64,000 nucleotides of DNA from JAIPEI01 sp964443135 (GCA_964443135.1 CAYUBQ010000002.1:1-64000), one strand, 5' to 3'; positions 1 to 8,757 are shown, counted from the stretch's first letter. Notes: generated by a model not told the origin, from the letters alone. Translations and numbers: made by a program.

Positions 1-166
1 GCTCGATCAGGTTCATGGGAAAGATCGGCGCCAGGTCGTCCGGCCCGGCGGGCTGTCCCGTCCCCGGATGCAGGGGCGGCTCCATCGGTGTGGGCATGTC
101 CGCCTGGATGTTGTACCACTGGCGCGGCATCTCAGACTCGGGCAAAAAAATCTTTTTCGCATCCAT
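1..166 (-). CDS. trpB: Tryptophan synthase beta chain, TrpB2 type (5' end only)
   Basis: The minus strand from 166 encodes a start reading MDAKKIFLPESEMPRQWYN, followed by a run containing PPLHPGTGQP and DDLAPIFPM. These match the conserved N-terminus of the TrpB2 subfamily of tryptophan synthase beta, which joins indole and serine with PLP. The ATG lies just downstream of a strong AAGGAGG ribosome-binding site (about 171-185). Only the first 55 codons are inside the window; the gene runs off the left edge. TrpB2 is the alternative, often stand-alone beta chain, so it need not belong to a trp operon. The subfamily call rests on the N-terminal motif alone, which is distinctive. Confidence 0.82.
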   Translation of the reverse strand, partial: MDAKKIFLPESEMPRQWYNIQADMPTPMEPPLHPGTGQPAGPDDLAPIFPMNLIE

Positions 167-787
167 AACCCCCTCCTTTTCCTGGTCAATGAGTGATTTC
201 TTCGAGACCTGCTGCACCCGGCCCTGCAGGTCGACCCGGGAAGTGACCACGAATGGAACGGCAGGCGGACGCCCGCGAATCACCCTGGCGGGAGTGTCCC
301 GAACCCGCCGGTGCGGCAAAACGGGGCTGGCACGAGTTGTGGAGGCGTCGGGTCCTTCGAGGTCCGGTGGAGCGGCAACCCATCAACGGGAGGAGTACGA
401 GCCGTCGCGTGCGATCGCAGAAGAGGTGTGCCGGTGTGAAACCAGAGATGAAGCCTACTCCTCGAACTCCTTGCCTGTCAAGGCTTTTCCGGAATCACTG
501 CCGGGTGTACGAGCGGTGGGGATCCGCTCGTGTCCAAGGCCCGCCCCCTGCAGCACGGCCCCGGATTTCGGGTTTATCTTTACAAGGAGTTGTGAGAAAA
601 TGCAAATTTGGCAGGAAGCCCGGATCCCGAGATCTGCGACGATGATTTCAATCGGTTCCCATCGTTTCCAGCGGCGGCTGAGCGGGTTCCGGGAAGCCGT
701 CACGTCTTTTTCGGCGCTTTTGTAGAAGCCCGCCTCATCAATCCTCTTCCTCGAGCTCCCTACGGGAGCGGTCGTAAGGGTACAGCC
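167..787. other. Divergent intergenic region between trpB2 and the PilB-like gene
   Basis: This 620-base stretch separates two divergent genes. Its right part holds one copy of the dispersed repeat (611-704) and, near 757-771, a small GCTCCC/GGGAGC hairpin about 20 bases before the downstream start codon. Open frames here have no recognisable protein motifs and overlap one another in several frames, as expected for GC-rich non-coding DNA. I see no RNA gene and no convincing sigma-70 promoter in the remainder. Confidence 0.5.
611..704 (-). repeat. Dispersed intergenic repeat, copy 1 (minus orientation)
   Basis: Read on the minus strand, this stretch carries the shared blocks GGAACCCGCTCA, CGCCGCTGGAAACG, GATTGAAAT, GCAGATCTCG and CGGGCTTC. 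The same blocks occur in the same order at 15627-15730, 41093-41198 and 54155-54230. It lies wholly between genes. The outer ends tend to be self-complementary (AACCCG against CGGGCTT), so the RNA or single strand could fold. It is the most diverged end to end but keeps the internal order. Confidence 0.7.
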
Positions 788-3088
788 ATGGCCGAGACGG
801 CGACGAACGACTCCGGAGACGACAAGGTCACCTACTACAAGGCCTTGAACGACATCGCCAACCAGATTCACTCCGCCCGGGACATCAACGAGATCCTCAT
901 CAACTTGAAGGATCAGATCCTGAGCCTGTTCGACGCCGACAGGATCACCATCTACGTGGTGGACGGGAAGCGCAAGGAGATCTACTCCCGGATCAAGGCG
1001 GGCGATCTGCCGGGGGAGATCCGGGTTCCCATCGACAACAGCAGCATCGCGGGCTACACGGCCAACAACGCGCAGATCACGAACATCGTCGATGCCTACG
1101 CCGAGCGCGAGCTGGCCATGATCAACAAGGATCTCACCTTCGACAAGCGCTGGGACGAGAACAGCGGATACGTCACCCGGCACATCCTCTCCGTGCCCAT
1201 CTTTTACAAGAAGTACGTGATCGGCGTGCTCCAGCTCGTCAACAAGAAGACCGGGGATCGCTTCACCCTGGAGGATCAGAGCTCCGCCACCGAGATGGCC
1301 AAGGTGCTGGGCATTGCGTTCTTCAACCAGCGCAAGCTGACCCAGCACACCACCAAGCGAACCAAGTTCGACTACCTGATCAACAACAACATCGTCACCG
1401 ACAAGGAGCTTGCCGACGCCGTCACCCTGAGCCGGGAGCGAAAGCTCCCCATCGAGTCCGTGCTCATGGAGGAGATGAACGTCAAGAAGGAGCACATCGG
1501 GCAGTCCCTGGCCGAGTTCTACAACTGCGATTACGTTCCCTTCGACGAGAGCTTTCCCATCCCCGGGGACCTTCTGGCTCGAGTCAAGCAGGTCTACCTG
1601 AAGCGCAACCTCTGGGTCCCGCTCGAGCGGAAGGACGGGAAGGTCAGGATCCTCCTGGACAACCCCCAGAGGCTGGACAAGATCGACAGTGTCAAGACCC
1701 TCATCCCGGCGGAACGCTACGAGTTCGCCGTGGGTCTGCGGGAGGACATCCTCAAGTTTCTGGACTACTTCTACGGGGTGCCGGAGGCCAAGGGGGGGGA
1801 GGACGGATCGATCGACGAGCTCATCGGCAAGCTGGACTCCGGGGAGGAGGAGATCGAGTTCGACGACGGCGTCGACATGATCACCGAGGACGACAGCACC
1901 ATCGTCAAGCTCGTGAACAAGATCATCAGGGACGGCCACAAGAAGGGCTGCTCGGACATTCACATCGAGCCCTACCCGGGCAAGTACGGGGCGGAGATCC
2001 GGTTCCGCATCGACGGCGCCTGTCAGGTCTACCAGACCATTCCGGCCCACTACAAGAAGGCGGTGGCATCCCGGATCAAGATCATGTCCGACCTCGACAT
2101 CTCCGAGCGCCGGAAGCCCCAGGACGGCAAGATCAAGTTCAAGAAGTACTCGCCCCTGGACATCGAGCTTCGGGTGGCGACCATCCCGACGGTGGGCGGG
2201 GAGGAGGACGTGGTCATGCGGATCCTGGCCGCCGGGGAGCCGATCCCCCTGGCCAAGATGGGCATGGGGGAACGGGACTACAACATGCTGCTGGACTGCA
2301 TCACCAAGCCCTACGGCATCTTCCTGGTGGTGGGTCCCACGGGAAGCGGGAAGACGACCACCCTCCACTCCGCGCTCGCCCACATCAACAAGAAGGAGAC
2401 CAAGATCTGGACGGCGGAGGATCCCGTGGAGATCACCCAGAAGGGCCTCCGGCAGGTCCAGGTGCTCCCCAGGATCGGGTTCGACTTCGCCGCGGCCATG
2501 CGCTCCTTCCTGCGGGCGGATCCGGACGTCATCATGGTGGGCGAGATGCGCGACCAGGAGACCGTCTCCACGGGCATCGAAGCCTCCCTCACCGGCCACC
2601 TGGTCTTCAGCACCCTCCACACGAACAGCGCCCCCGAAACCATCACCCGGCTCCTGGACATGGGCATGGACCCGTTCAACTTCGCCGACGCCCTCCTGGG
2701 CGTGCTGGCCCAGCGCCTGGTCCGGACCCTCTGCAAGGACTGCAAGGAGCCCTACCACCCGGGCAAGGACGAGTACGACCACCTGGTCCGGTCCTACGCC
2801 GGAAATTTCGACGCCCTGGGTATCCCCTACTCCGAGGACCTGACCCTCTACCGGGCCAAGGGGTGCGAGAAGTGCGGGAACAGCGGGTACAAGGGACGCA
2901 CCGGCATCATGGAGCTGCTGCACGGGACGGACGAGATCAAGGGACTCATCCAGGGCCGCGCCAAGATGGAGGAGATCCGGAACCAGGCCGTCAAGGACGG
3001 GATGACCACCCTGATGCAGGACGGCATCCGCAAGGTCTTCCTGGGGATCACGGACTTCGCGCAGGTCCGGAAGGTGTGCATCAAGTAG
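788..3088 (+). CDS. GAF-domain-fused PilB/GspE-type secretion or pilus assembly ATPase
   Basis: The 766-residue protein has an N-terminal GAF domain (about residues 10-165), a GspE/MshE N-terminal domain (about 200-350) and a C-terminal hexameric ATPase. Walker A is GPTGSGKTTT at 516-525; a Walker B-type DVIMVGEMRD follows. The zinc-binding C4 motif is formed by C649/C652 and C693/C696. Such ATPases power type IV pilus extension or type II secretion from the cytoplasmic face. I chose ATG 788 over the upstream in-frame starts because homology begins here and the codons before it lie in the repeat. No other pilus gene is adjacent. The GAF domain suggests that a small ligand controls the motor, which is inference. 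Confidence 0.9.
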   Translation: MAETATNDSGDDKVTYYKALNDIANQIHSARDINEILINLKDQILSLFDADRITIYVVDGKRKEIYSRIKAGDLPGEIRVPIDNSSIAGYTANNAQITNIVDAYAERELAMINKDLTFDKRWDENSGYVTRHILSVPIFYKKYVIGVLQLVNKKTGDRFTLEDQSSATEMAKVLGIAFFNQRKLTQHTTKRTKFDYLINNNIVTDKELADAVTLSRERKLPIESVLMEEMNVKKEHIGQSLAEFYNCDYVPFDESFPIPGDLLARVKQVYLKRNLWVPLERKDGKVRILLDNPQRLDKIDSVKTLIPAERYEFAVGLREDILKFLDYFYGVPEAKGGEDGSIDELIGKLDSGEEEIEFDDGVDMITEDDSTIVKLVNKIIRDGHKKGCSDIHIEPYPGKYGAEIRFRIDGACQVYQTIPAHYKKAVASRIKIMSDLDISERRKPQDGKIKFKKYSPLDIELRVATIPTVGGEEDVVMRILAAGEPIPLAKMGMGERDYNMLLDCITKPYGIFLVVGPTGSGKTTTLHSALAHINKKETKIWTAEDPVEITQKGLRQVQVLPRIGFDFAAAMRSFLRADPDVIMVGEMRDQETVSTGIEASLTGHLVFSTLHTNSAPETITRLLDMGMDPFNFADALLGVLAQRLVRTLCKDCKEPYHPGKDEYDHLVRSYAGNFDALGIPYSEDLTLYRAKGCEKCGNSGYKGRTGIMELLHGTDEIKGLIQGRAKMEEIRNQAVKDGMTTLMQDGIRKVFLGITDFAQVRKVCIK

Positions 3089-3116
3089 CAGAACGGCAGG
3101 GCTTCAAGGGGGTGAC

Positions 3117-3890
3117 ATGGGGCTGCTCGACAAAAAGATCGCACTCATCACCGGAGCGTCGTCGGGGATCGGGCGCGCTTGCGCGGAATCGTTCGCGGCT
3201 GAAGGTGCGGCCCTGATCCTCGCGGCGCGGCGCCGGGACCGCATCCGCAGGCTCTCCGCCTCGCTCGAACGCCGGCACGGGATCCGGGCGCTTCCCCTGG
3301 CCCTGGACGTGAGGGACCGGGACGCGGTGGAAGAGGCCATTCGGACCCTTTCCCGGTCCTGGGCCGGCATCGAGATCCTGGTCAACAATGCCGGCCTCAG
3401 CCGCGGGCTCGGACCGCTCCACGAGGGCCGGGCCGCCGACTGGGAGGAGATGATCGACACCAACGTCAGGGGGCTCCTCCACGTGAGCCGGGCCGTCCTG
3501 CCGGGCATGGTGAAGCGCAGGCGCGGGCACGTCGTGAACCTGGGCTCCGTGGCCGGCCACGAGGTCTATCCGGGAGGGAACGTCTACTGTGCGACCAAGC
3601 ACGCGGTCGACGCCCTCACCAAGGGCATGATGCTGGATCTGGTGGACACGCCGATCCGGGTGAGCACGGTGGACCCGGGGCTCGTGGAGACCGAGTTCAG
3701 CGTGGTCCGGTTCCACGGGGACCGGGAGCGGGCCAAGGGACCCTACCAGGGCATGAAGCCCCTCGTGGGAAAGGACGTGGCCGACGCTGTCCTCTTCTGC
3801 GTCACGCGGCCGCCCCACGTGAACGTGAACCAGGTCCGCATCGTGCCCACGGCCCAGGCCTCGGCCACCACGGTCCACCGCAAGGGCTGA
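3117..3890 (+). CDS. Short-chain dehydrogenase/reductase (YdfG-like)
   Basis: The 257-residue cytoplasmic SDR oxidoreductase has the Rossmann motif TGASSGIG near residues 12-19, NNAG, a catalytic serine in NLGSVAG and YCATK as the active-site Tyr/Lys. The later run PGLVETEFSVVRF is typical of the YdfG branch, which oxidises 3-hydroxy acids such as serine or 3-hydroxypropionate with NADP. It follows the PilB-like gene by 28 bases and may be cotranscribed, though no functional link is evident. The true substrate cannot be read from the sequence. Confidence 0.88.
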   Translation: MGLLDKKIALITGASSGIGRACAESFAAEGAALILAARRRDRIRRLSASLERRHGIRALPLALDVRDRDAVEEAIRTLSRSWAGIEILVNNAGLSRGLGPLHEGRAADWEEMIDTNVRGLLHVSRAVLPGMVKRRRGHVVNLGSVAGHEVYPGGNVYCATKHAVDALTKGMMLDLVDTPIRVSTVDPGLVETEFSVVRFHGDRERAKGPYQGMKPLVGKDVADAVLFCVTRPPHVNVNQVRIVPTAQASATTVHRKG

Positions 3891-3908
3891 ACGAAGCCCG
3901 GTCCCGGC

Positions 3909-4388
3909 TCAGAGCCGCACGATCTCGCCGTGGATCTCCCGCTCGACCCGAAGGATGCCCACGCTCCTCCGTCCCAGGGCGCCGAGCCCGCCGCAGAAGG
4001 CCCCGGGGTTGAAGAGGAGGACGCCCCCTCTCCGCTCGTTGAACGGCCGGTGGCTGTGGCCGAAGACGATGCAGTCCACGTCCTCGAAGCGTCGCTCGAC
4101 ACGCCCCGGGAGCCCGAAGGGCCAGCCCCGGCCGTGGGTCACGCCGATGCGGCACCCCGCCGCCTCGAAGACGACCCGCTCCGGCAGGCGGTCCCGCAGG
4201 GGTCCGGTGTCGTTGTTCCCCCGGACCGCCACGAGCTCCTTCCCCGCAAACGCCCCGAGCACGGCCTCCGACCGGATGTCCCCGGCGTGCACCACCAGGT
4301 CCGCGTCCCCGAACAGCTCCTCCGCGACCCGTTCCAGCTCCCGGCTCGGCTCCCCCAGGTGGGTGTCTGCGATCACGCCGATCTTCAC
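3909..4388 (-). CDS. YfcE/MJ0936-family metallophosphodiesterase
   Basis: The 159-residue calcineurin-like phosphoesterase starts with GTG behind a GGAGGGG site. The metal-binding signatures are in order: IADTHL near the N-terminus, HAGDI, RGNND, THG and the terminal GHSHRP. The length is normal for the small YfcE class, which cleaves phosphodiesters such as bis-pNPP in vitro and whose physiological substrates are mostly unknown. It is the last gene of the minus-strand run that starts at the FecR gene, 13 bases after the flavoenzyme gene, and converges on the SDR gene with an 18-base gap. Confidence 0.88.
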   Translation of the reverse strand: MKIGVIADTHLGEPSRELERVAEELFGDADLVVHAGDIRSEAVLGAFAGKELVAVRGNNDTGPLRDRLPERVVFEAAGCRIGVTHGRGWPFGLPGRVERRFEDVDCIVFGHSHRPFNERRGGVLLFNPGAFCGGLGALGRRSVGILRVEREIHGEIVRL

Positions 4389-4401
4389 GACGCCCCTCCG
4401 A

Positions 4402-6411
4402 CTACACCCGGAGCCCCGCCTCGAACCCCTCGCGAATCGCCTCCAGGGCGTTACGCGGGTCCCTGGCGTCCCCCACGACGTGGAGCTCGGATACCACCCC
4501 TTCCAGCTCCCCGGCCAGGCGGTTCACGGGCTCCGACCCCGTGGCCGGCACGACGGAGTCGGCCGGGATCGTCGAGGTCTCCCCGTTCTTCTCCACCTCC
4601 ACCCCTTCATCCGTGATCCGGAGCGCTTTCGCATCGGTGATCACCCGCACCCCGAGCCGCCGGACCTCCGAGAGCACGGTCCACCGGGTGGAGGGTCCGA
4701 TGTCCCGCCCGGCCTTGCTGGTCATCTCCAGGACCGTGACCTCCTTGTTCCCCCGGTCGATGAGGGTCTCCAGGGTCTCCCAGGTCTCGGCCCGGTTGGC
4801 CGCCAGAAAGTGGAGCACCTCCGGGCCGATGGTGCCCTGGTGCGCCACGAACAGGGCCGTCTCCAGGCCCAGGGCGTTTCCGCCCACGATGACCACCCGC
4901 CTGCCCAGGGTGACGTCCCTCGAGAGAAGGTCCCACGCCGGGACCACGTTGTCCCCGCCCACGCCCGGGATGTCGGGCCGGGCCGGCGCCGCCCCGGTGG
5001 CCACGATGACCGCGTCCGGGGCCAGCCGCTTCACGTCCTCTCGGCGCACCTCCCGGCCGAGCCGCACCTCCACGCCCGCGGCCGACAGGTCGGCGATCAG
5101 GTCCTCGACCGCCGTGACCATCTCGCCGCGTCCCGGGATGCGCCGGTTCAGGAGCATCTGCCCGCCGAGCTCCATCGCCTTCTCGGCCAGGGTCACCACG
5201 TGGCCTCTCTCCGCGGCCGTGACCGCGGCCTTCAGGCCGGCCGGCCCGCCGCCGATCACCAGGACGCTTCTGGCCGTGGTCACCGGCTCGAGGGTCACCT
5301 CCCCTTCCTTTCCGGCAAGCGGGTTCACCAGACAGCCGGCCGGGCGCAGGGTGAAGATGGCGTCGAAGCAGCCCTGGTTGCAGGCGATGCACCGGGTGAT
5401 CCGCTCGGCCCGGCCCTCGAGGGCCTTTTGCGGCAGGAAGGGGTCGGCGATGAGGCCGCGGGCCATGGTGACCATGTCCGCCTCCCCCTCTCTCAGGATC
5501 TCCTCGGCCGCTGCCGGGTCGTTCACCCGGTTGCTCGCCAGGACCGGCACGCCCACCGCCGACTTGATCCCCTGGGCGAGGTAGGTGAAGGCCTTCCGGG
5601 GGACGAAGGAGGAGATCTGGGGGACGCGCGTCTCGTGCCACCCGCCCGTCACGTCGAAGAGGTTTACTCCCGCCTTTTCCAGCTCGGCGGCGAAGAGCCG
5701 GGCCTCCCGGTTGGTGTTGCTCCCTTCCATGAAGTCGTTCCCGGCGAGGCGCATGAGGATCGGGTAGTCCGGTCCCACGGCCCGGCGCACCTTCTCGACG
5801 ATCTCCAGGCCGAAGCGCATGCGGTTCTCCAAGGCCCCGCCGTAGGCGTCCTCGCGCCGGTTGGTGACGGGCGAGAGGAACTGGCTGATCAGGTACCCTG
5901 CGCTCCCCAGAATTTCCACCGCGTCGAACCCGGCGGCCTTCGCTCGCACGGCGGCCTCGGCGAACCGGTCCTGGACCCCCGGGATCTCCTCCAGTTCCAG
6001 GGCCCTGGGGGTCTCCCCGGTGAATCGGGAGCGCACCGCGGAGGCGGAAAAGGGCTTTCTGCCCCCGATCATGGAGGAGTGCGTGTAGCGGCCCGCCTGG
6101 TAGAGCTGGGCGGCGATCTTCGCCCCCTCGGTCTGCACGGTGAAGCAGAGCCGGGAGAGCCCGGCGATGAACCTGTCGTCGTTCAGACCGATCATGCCCA
6201 CCATGCCGCCGTACTCATCGATCGGGCAGCCACCGACGATGATGAGTCCCACGCCTCCCTTGGCCCGGAGCCCGTAGAAGTCCACGAGGCGGTCCGTGAC
6301 CTCGCCTTCGGGCGTGTAGCCCAGGTGCATGGCGGTCATCACGATCCGGTTCTCGAGCTCCAGCCCGTTGATCCGGATGGGTTTGAACAGGTTCGGAAAG
6401 GGCGTCTCCAT
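4402..6411 (-). CDS. OYE-type FeS flavoenzyme, 2,4-dienoyl-CoA reductase-like
   Basis: The 669-residue protein has an N-terminal Old Yellow Enzyme TIM barrel that binds FMN, a [4Fe-4S] cluster segment with CIACNQGCFD followed by GCLVNP, and a C-terminal FAD/NAD(P)-binding half with two GxGxxG-like motifs (VIGGGPAG and VIVGGNALG). This is the layout of FadH dienoyl-CoA reductase and trimethylamine dehydrogenase relatives. ATG 6411 is chosen because AAGGAG lies 8 bases upstream, whereas the GTG at 6420 abuts that site. It follows the ThiS-like gene by about 60 bases. In anaerobes such enzymes often sit next to ThiS/ThiF and tungsten aldehyde oxidoreductases. The substrate is unknown. Confidence 0.87.
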   Translation of the reverse strand: METPFPNLFKPIRINGLELENRIVMTAMHLGYTPEGEVTDRLVDFYGLRAKGGVGLIIVGGCPIDEYGGMVGMIGLNDDRFIAGLSRLCFTVQTEGAKIAAQLYQAGRYTHSSMIGGRKPFSASAVRSRFTGETPRALELEEIPGVQDRFAEAAVRAKAAGFDAVEILGSAGYLISQFLSPVTNRREDAYGGALENRMRFGLEIVEKVRRAVGPDYPILMRLAGNDFMEGSNTNREARLFAAELEKAGVNLFDVTGGWHETRVPQISSFVPRKAFTYLAQGIKSAVGVPVLASNRVNDPAAAEEILREGEADMVTMARGLIADPFLPQKALEGRAERITRCIACNQGCFDAIFTLRPAGCLVNPLAGKEGEVTLEPVTTARSVLVIGGGPAGLKAAVTAAERGHVVTLAEKAMELGGQMLLNRRIPGRGEMVTAVEDLIADLSAAGVEVRLGREVRREDVKRLAPDAVIVATGAAPARPDIPGVGGDNVVPAWDLLSRDVTLGRRVVIVGGNALGLETALFVAHQGTIGPEVLHFLAANRAETWETLETLIDRGNKEVTVLEMTSKAGRDIGPSTRWTVLSEVRRLGVRVITDAKALRITDEGVEVEKNGETSTIPADSVVPATGSEPVNRLAGELEGVVSELHVVGDARDPRNALEAIREGFEAGLRV

Positions 6412-6473
6412 ATTGATCACTCCTTTGTTGCGGTTTCAGCTCGATTGGATGGACGGACCGGCGCCCGGCGCGA

Positions 6474-6689
6474 TCACCCCCCGAAGTCCGGGTGGAACAG
6501 CTCGAACTCGTCCCCGGTCTCCACCGTCGTGCTCGCGTAGTTCGCGGGGTGAACGAAGCGCCCGTTCCGCTCCACGATCAGGTGAACGTCTCCTTCCCCG
6601 TGGACCTCCACCAGGTGGGCTACGGTGGTCCGCTCGTCCACGACCTCCTCCAGGCCGTTCACCACGATCTTCAAGGTCTTTTCCTTCAC
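6474..6689 (-). CDS. ThiS/MoaD-like sulfur-carrier protein
   Basis: This is a 71-residue ubiquitin-fold protein ending in FHPDFGG. The C-terminal Gly-Gly is the residue pair that ThiF/MoeB enzymes adenylate and then thiocarboxylate for sulfur transfer. The GTG start overlaps the stop of the upstream E1-like gene as GTGA, so the two are translationally coupled and very probably a partner pair. It could feed sulfur to thiamine, to molybdopterin or tungstopterin, or to another product; the FeS flavoenzyme directly downstream favours the second or third. The open frame continues upstream, but the coupling and homology place the start here. Confidence 0.82.
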   Translation of the reverse strand: MKEKTLKIVVNGLEEVVDERTTVAHLVEVHGEGDVHLIVERNGRFVHPANYASTTVETGDEFELFHPDFGG

Positions 6690-7468
6690 GTTTCCCTCCC
6701 CGCCGGCCCGCAGACCGGACAGTCGAGATCTCGGTCCACCCCCACATCCCGGAAGGTCATGTCGAGCCCGCGAAACAGGAGCAGCCTTCCCATCAGGGGA
6801 GAGCCCGCTCCCAGGATGAGCTTGATCGCCTCCAGCGCCTGGAGGGACGCGATCACCCCGGGCAGGGGGCCCGGCACGCCGATCTCCCGCTCCCCCCTCC
6901 GGTCCGGCCCCGGGAACAGGCACTCCAGGCAGGGAGAGTCTCCCGGCACCACCGTGAGCACCATGCCCCCGAACCCGTCCACCCCGCCGAACACGAACGG
7001 AATGCGCCTCCTCACGGAGAACCGGTTCAGGACCCTGCGGACGGCCAGGTTGTCCGTGGCGTCCACGATCAGGCGGCAGTCGCTCACGGCCTCCTCCACG
7101 GTCTCCGGGATCACCTCGAGCCGGACGGCGTCCACCTCCACCTCCGGGTTGAGCGCGGAGAGCTTCTCCCGGGCCGAGTCGGCCTTGGGCCGTCCCAGGT
7201 CGGAGGTCCAGTGAAGAAACTGCCGGTTCAGGTTTCCCGGTTCCACGCAGTCGCAGTCGACCGCCCTGAGGTACCCGACTCCCGCGGCCGCCAGGTAGGT
7301 GGCCGAAACGGATCCCAGGCCGCCCAGGCCGATCACGCAGACCCGGGCCGCCTTGAGCCGGCCCTGACCGCGCTCTCCGATCTCGGGGATGATGATCTGA
7401 CGGCGGTAACGCTCCCGCTCCTCCGGGGAAAGGAGGGGTCCCTGCGGGTTTTCGGTGGCGTCGCTCAT
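6686..7468 (-). CDS. ThiF/MoeB/HesA-family E1-like adenylyltransferase
   Basis: The 260-residue protein activates a small sulfur carrier by adenylating its C-terminal glycine. The nucleotide-binding loop VIGLGGLGS lies near residue 45 and is followed by the R/N region PGNLNRQ typical of ThiF and MoeB. DATDN follows, and two CxxC pairs (CLEC and CPVC) form the structural zinc site. The RQIIIPEIG stretch at the N-terminus is also typical. Its stop overlaps the start of the sulfur-carrier gene, its likely substrate. It starts 15 bases after the FecR gene in the same operon. MoeB and ThiF roles cannot be separated by sequence alone. Confidence 0.88.
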   Translation of the reverse strand: MSDATENPQGPLLSPEERERYRRQIIIPEIGERGQGRLKAARVCVIGLGGLGSVSATYLAAAGVGYLRAVDCDCVEPGNLNRQFLHWTSDLGRPKADSAREKLSALNPEVEVDAVRLEVIPETVEEAVSDCRLIVDATDNLAVRRVLNRFSVRRRIPFVFGGVDGFGGMVLTVVPGDSPCLECLFPGPDRRGEREIGVPGPLPGVIASLQALEAIKLILGAGSPLMGRLLLFRGLDMTFRDVGVDRDLDCPVCGPAGRET

Positions 7469-7483
7469 GGTTCGCCCGGTCCC

Positions 7484-8407
7484 CTACAGGACCTCATCAG
7501 CGGCCTCGCTCCGCTTCATCTCCAGGTAGAGGCCGCCCAGGAGCTCCTTGACCCCTCGATCCGCCGGGTCCCGTTCCAGGGCCCTTTTCAGGACGGCTTC
7601 GGCCCGGTGGTGCAGGCCGTACGAGGTGAGGAGGCTCGCCCTGAGGACGTCCCGCTCCGGTTCTCCCAGAAAGTCCATGGCGTCGACGGCCTCCATGGAG
7701 GATTCCATCTCCCGGGCCTCCTCCGGTTCCAGCACCGAGAACCAGGCCAGCTCCGATGCCCGGCGGTCTCCGGTGCCGGTCTCGATCCCCTCCACCTTCC
7801 AGTAATAGCGCACGCCCGGGACGGGGGAGGGCGCCCCGGGGGGCGGAAAGGCGCCCGACTCCCCGCCGGTCGAGGCGAAGACCTGCTTGCGGGCCGGGTA
7901 GACGCTCTTGACCGTGATCTCCACCCGGTCCACCCCCTCCACCGGCTCCCACTCGAACCTCACGTCCCCGGGCAGCAGGCGGGCGTTGTGGGGATAAAGG
8001 AGACGGATCCCCCTGTCGTCTGGCTCCGGTGCCCCGGCGATCGGGTCTTGCGCCCTCGAGACCGTCTCCCGGATGGTGTCCATGAGCCTCGATGCCAGCG
8101 TCCCGGCCGGCCCCGTCACCCGGTCTCCCGGAACCGTGTAGGCCTCCCCCCGGGCCACCCGGAACATGCGGCCGTCCTCCAGGATGCCCGAAGCCTCCCC
8201 CCCGCCGCTCGTCACCCTCTCCCCGGGCTTGAGGCGGAGGCCGGTCTTGGCCGGACGGCCCGCGCCGTGGGCCTCCACCTCCACCTCACCCGACACGGCC
8301 AGGAGCACACCCTCCGCAGCCGCCGCCGGGGCGGCCGCCAGGAGCCAGCAGAGGGCGGCCGCGAGTCCGACCGCCGGGCTTCCCACCCACCGGGTTCCAA
8401 ACCACAT
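7484..8407 (-). CDS. FecR-domain exported protein with a C-terminal helical repeat
   Basis: The 307-residue protein has an N-terminal signal peptide (hydrophobic and alanine-rich to about residue 31, ending AAAPAAAAEG). Residues 32-100 form a FecR-like domain with LLAVSGEVEVEA and LKPGERVTSGGG. A middle domain resembles the beta-sandwich found behind FecR domains (RLLYPHNARLL, FEWEPVEGVDRVEI). A short TPR-like helical tail (AEAVLKRALERDPADRG) closes it. It is probably periplasmic and binds peptidoglycan or a partner protein. FecR-domain proteins of this type are commonly paired with CHASE2 or CHAT proteins, and a CHAT-like remnant lies just upstream. No exact role is assigned. Confidence 0.7.
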   Translation of the reverse strand: MWFGTRWVGSPAVGLAAALCWLLAAAPAAAAEGVLLAVSGEVEVEAHGAGRPAKTGLRLKPGERVTSGGGEASGILEDGRMFRVARGEAYTVPGDRVTGPAGTLASRLMDTIRETVSRAQDPIAGAPEPDDRGIRLLYPHNARLLPGDVRFEWEPVEGVDRVEITVKSVYPARKQVFASTGGESGAFPPPGAPSPVPGVRYYWKVEGIETGTGDRRASELAWFSVLEPEEAREMESSMEAVDAMDFLGEPERDVLRASLLTSYGLHHRAEAVLKRALERDPADRGVKELLGGLYLEMKRSEAADEVL

Positions 8408-8499
8408 TCGGGACCTTCTCCTTGCGCCCTCATCGAGGCTGCACGCGAAAAATCCCCGACCCGGTCCTCGGGCGGGGAGGAGATCATGTTAGCATTGCC

Positions 8500-8700
8500 C
8501 GCATTCATGTCAAGCGCGAGCCATCCGATCGGCGCTCCCGGCCTCGGCCCCACCCGGACCTCGGGCCCGGGGAACCGCCGGGCGATGGAGGCCACCTCCT
8601 TCTCGGCGAAGGGCAGGTCCGCGGCGCCGTCCGGGCGCGCACCCCAACCGTTCGAGCACACCGTCTCACCATTGCGCTCCCCCCCATTCGCACCACCACG
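8500..8700 (-). pseudogene. Possible CHAT-protease remnant
   Basis: One minus-strand frame just upstream of the FecR gene contains LPFAEKEVASIARRFPG followed by PEVRVG. That pattern matches the conserved LPxAExEVxxIAxxFPG segment in CHAT (caspase-like) domains. No catalytic His or Cys region follows: the frame soon runs into the FecR gene region without CHAT motifs, and the stretch before it lacks the usual TPR domains. I read it as a decayed fragment of a CHAT gene that once preceded the FecR gene. The match is short, so chance similarity remains possible. Confidence 0.35.
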
Positions 8701-8757
8701 ATGCCCGTCGCGCGTGGACGTCCGCCGGGCGTTTCCTATTGAAACCTCCTTGATTCA

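Noticed and set aside
253..645. 130-codon plus-strand frame in the left intergenic region
   Set aside because: No similarity, overlaps the dispersed repeat and other frames, and has no ribosome-binding site.
455..2923. Very long minus-strand open frame opposite the PilB-like gene
   Set aside because: It is the antisense of a clear ATPase gene, has repetitive low-complexity composition and no recognisable motif; long antisense frames are common in GC-rich DNA.
3955..6540. Long plus-strand frame opposite the OYE-type gene
   Set aside because: Antisense to a well-supported gene with all enzyme motifs on the minus strand.
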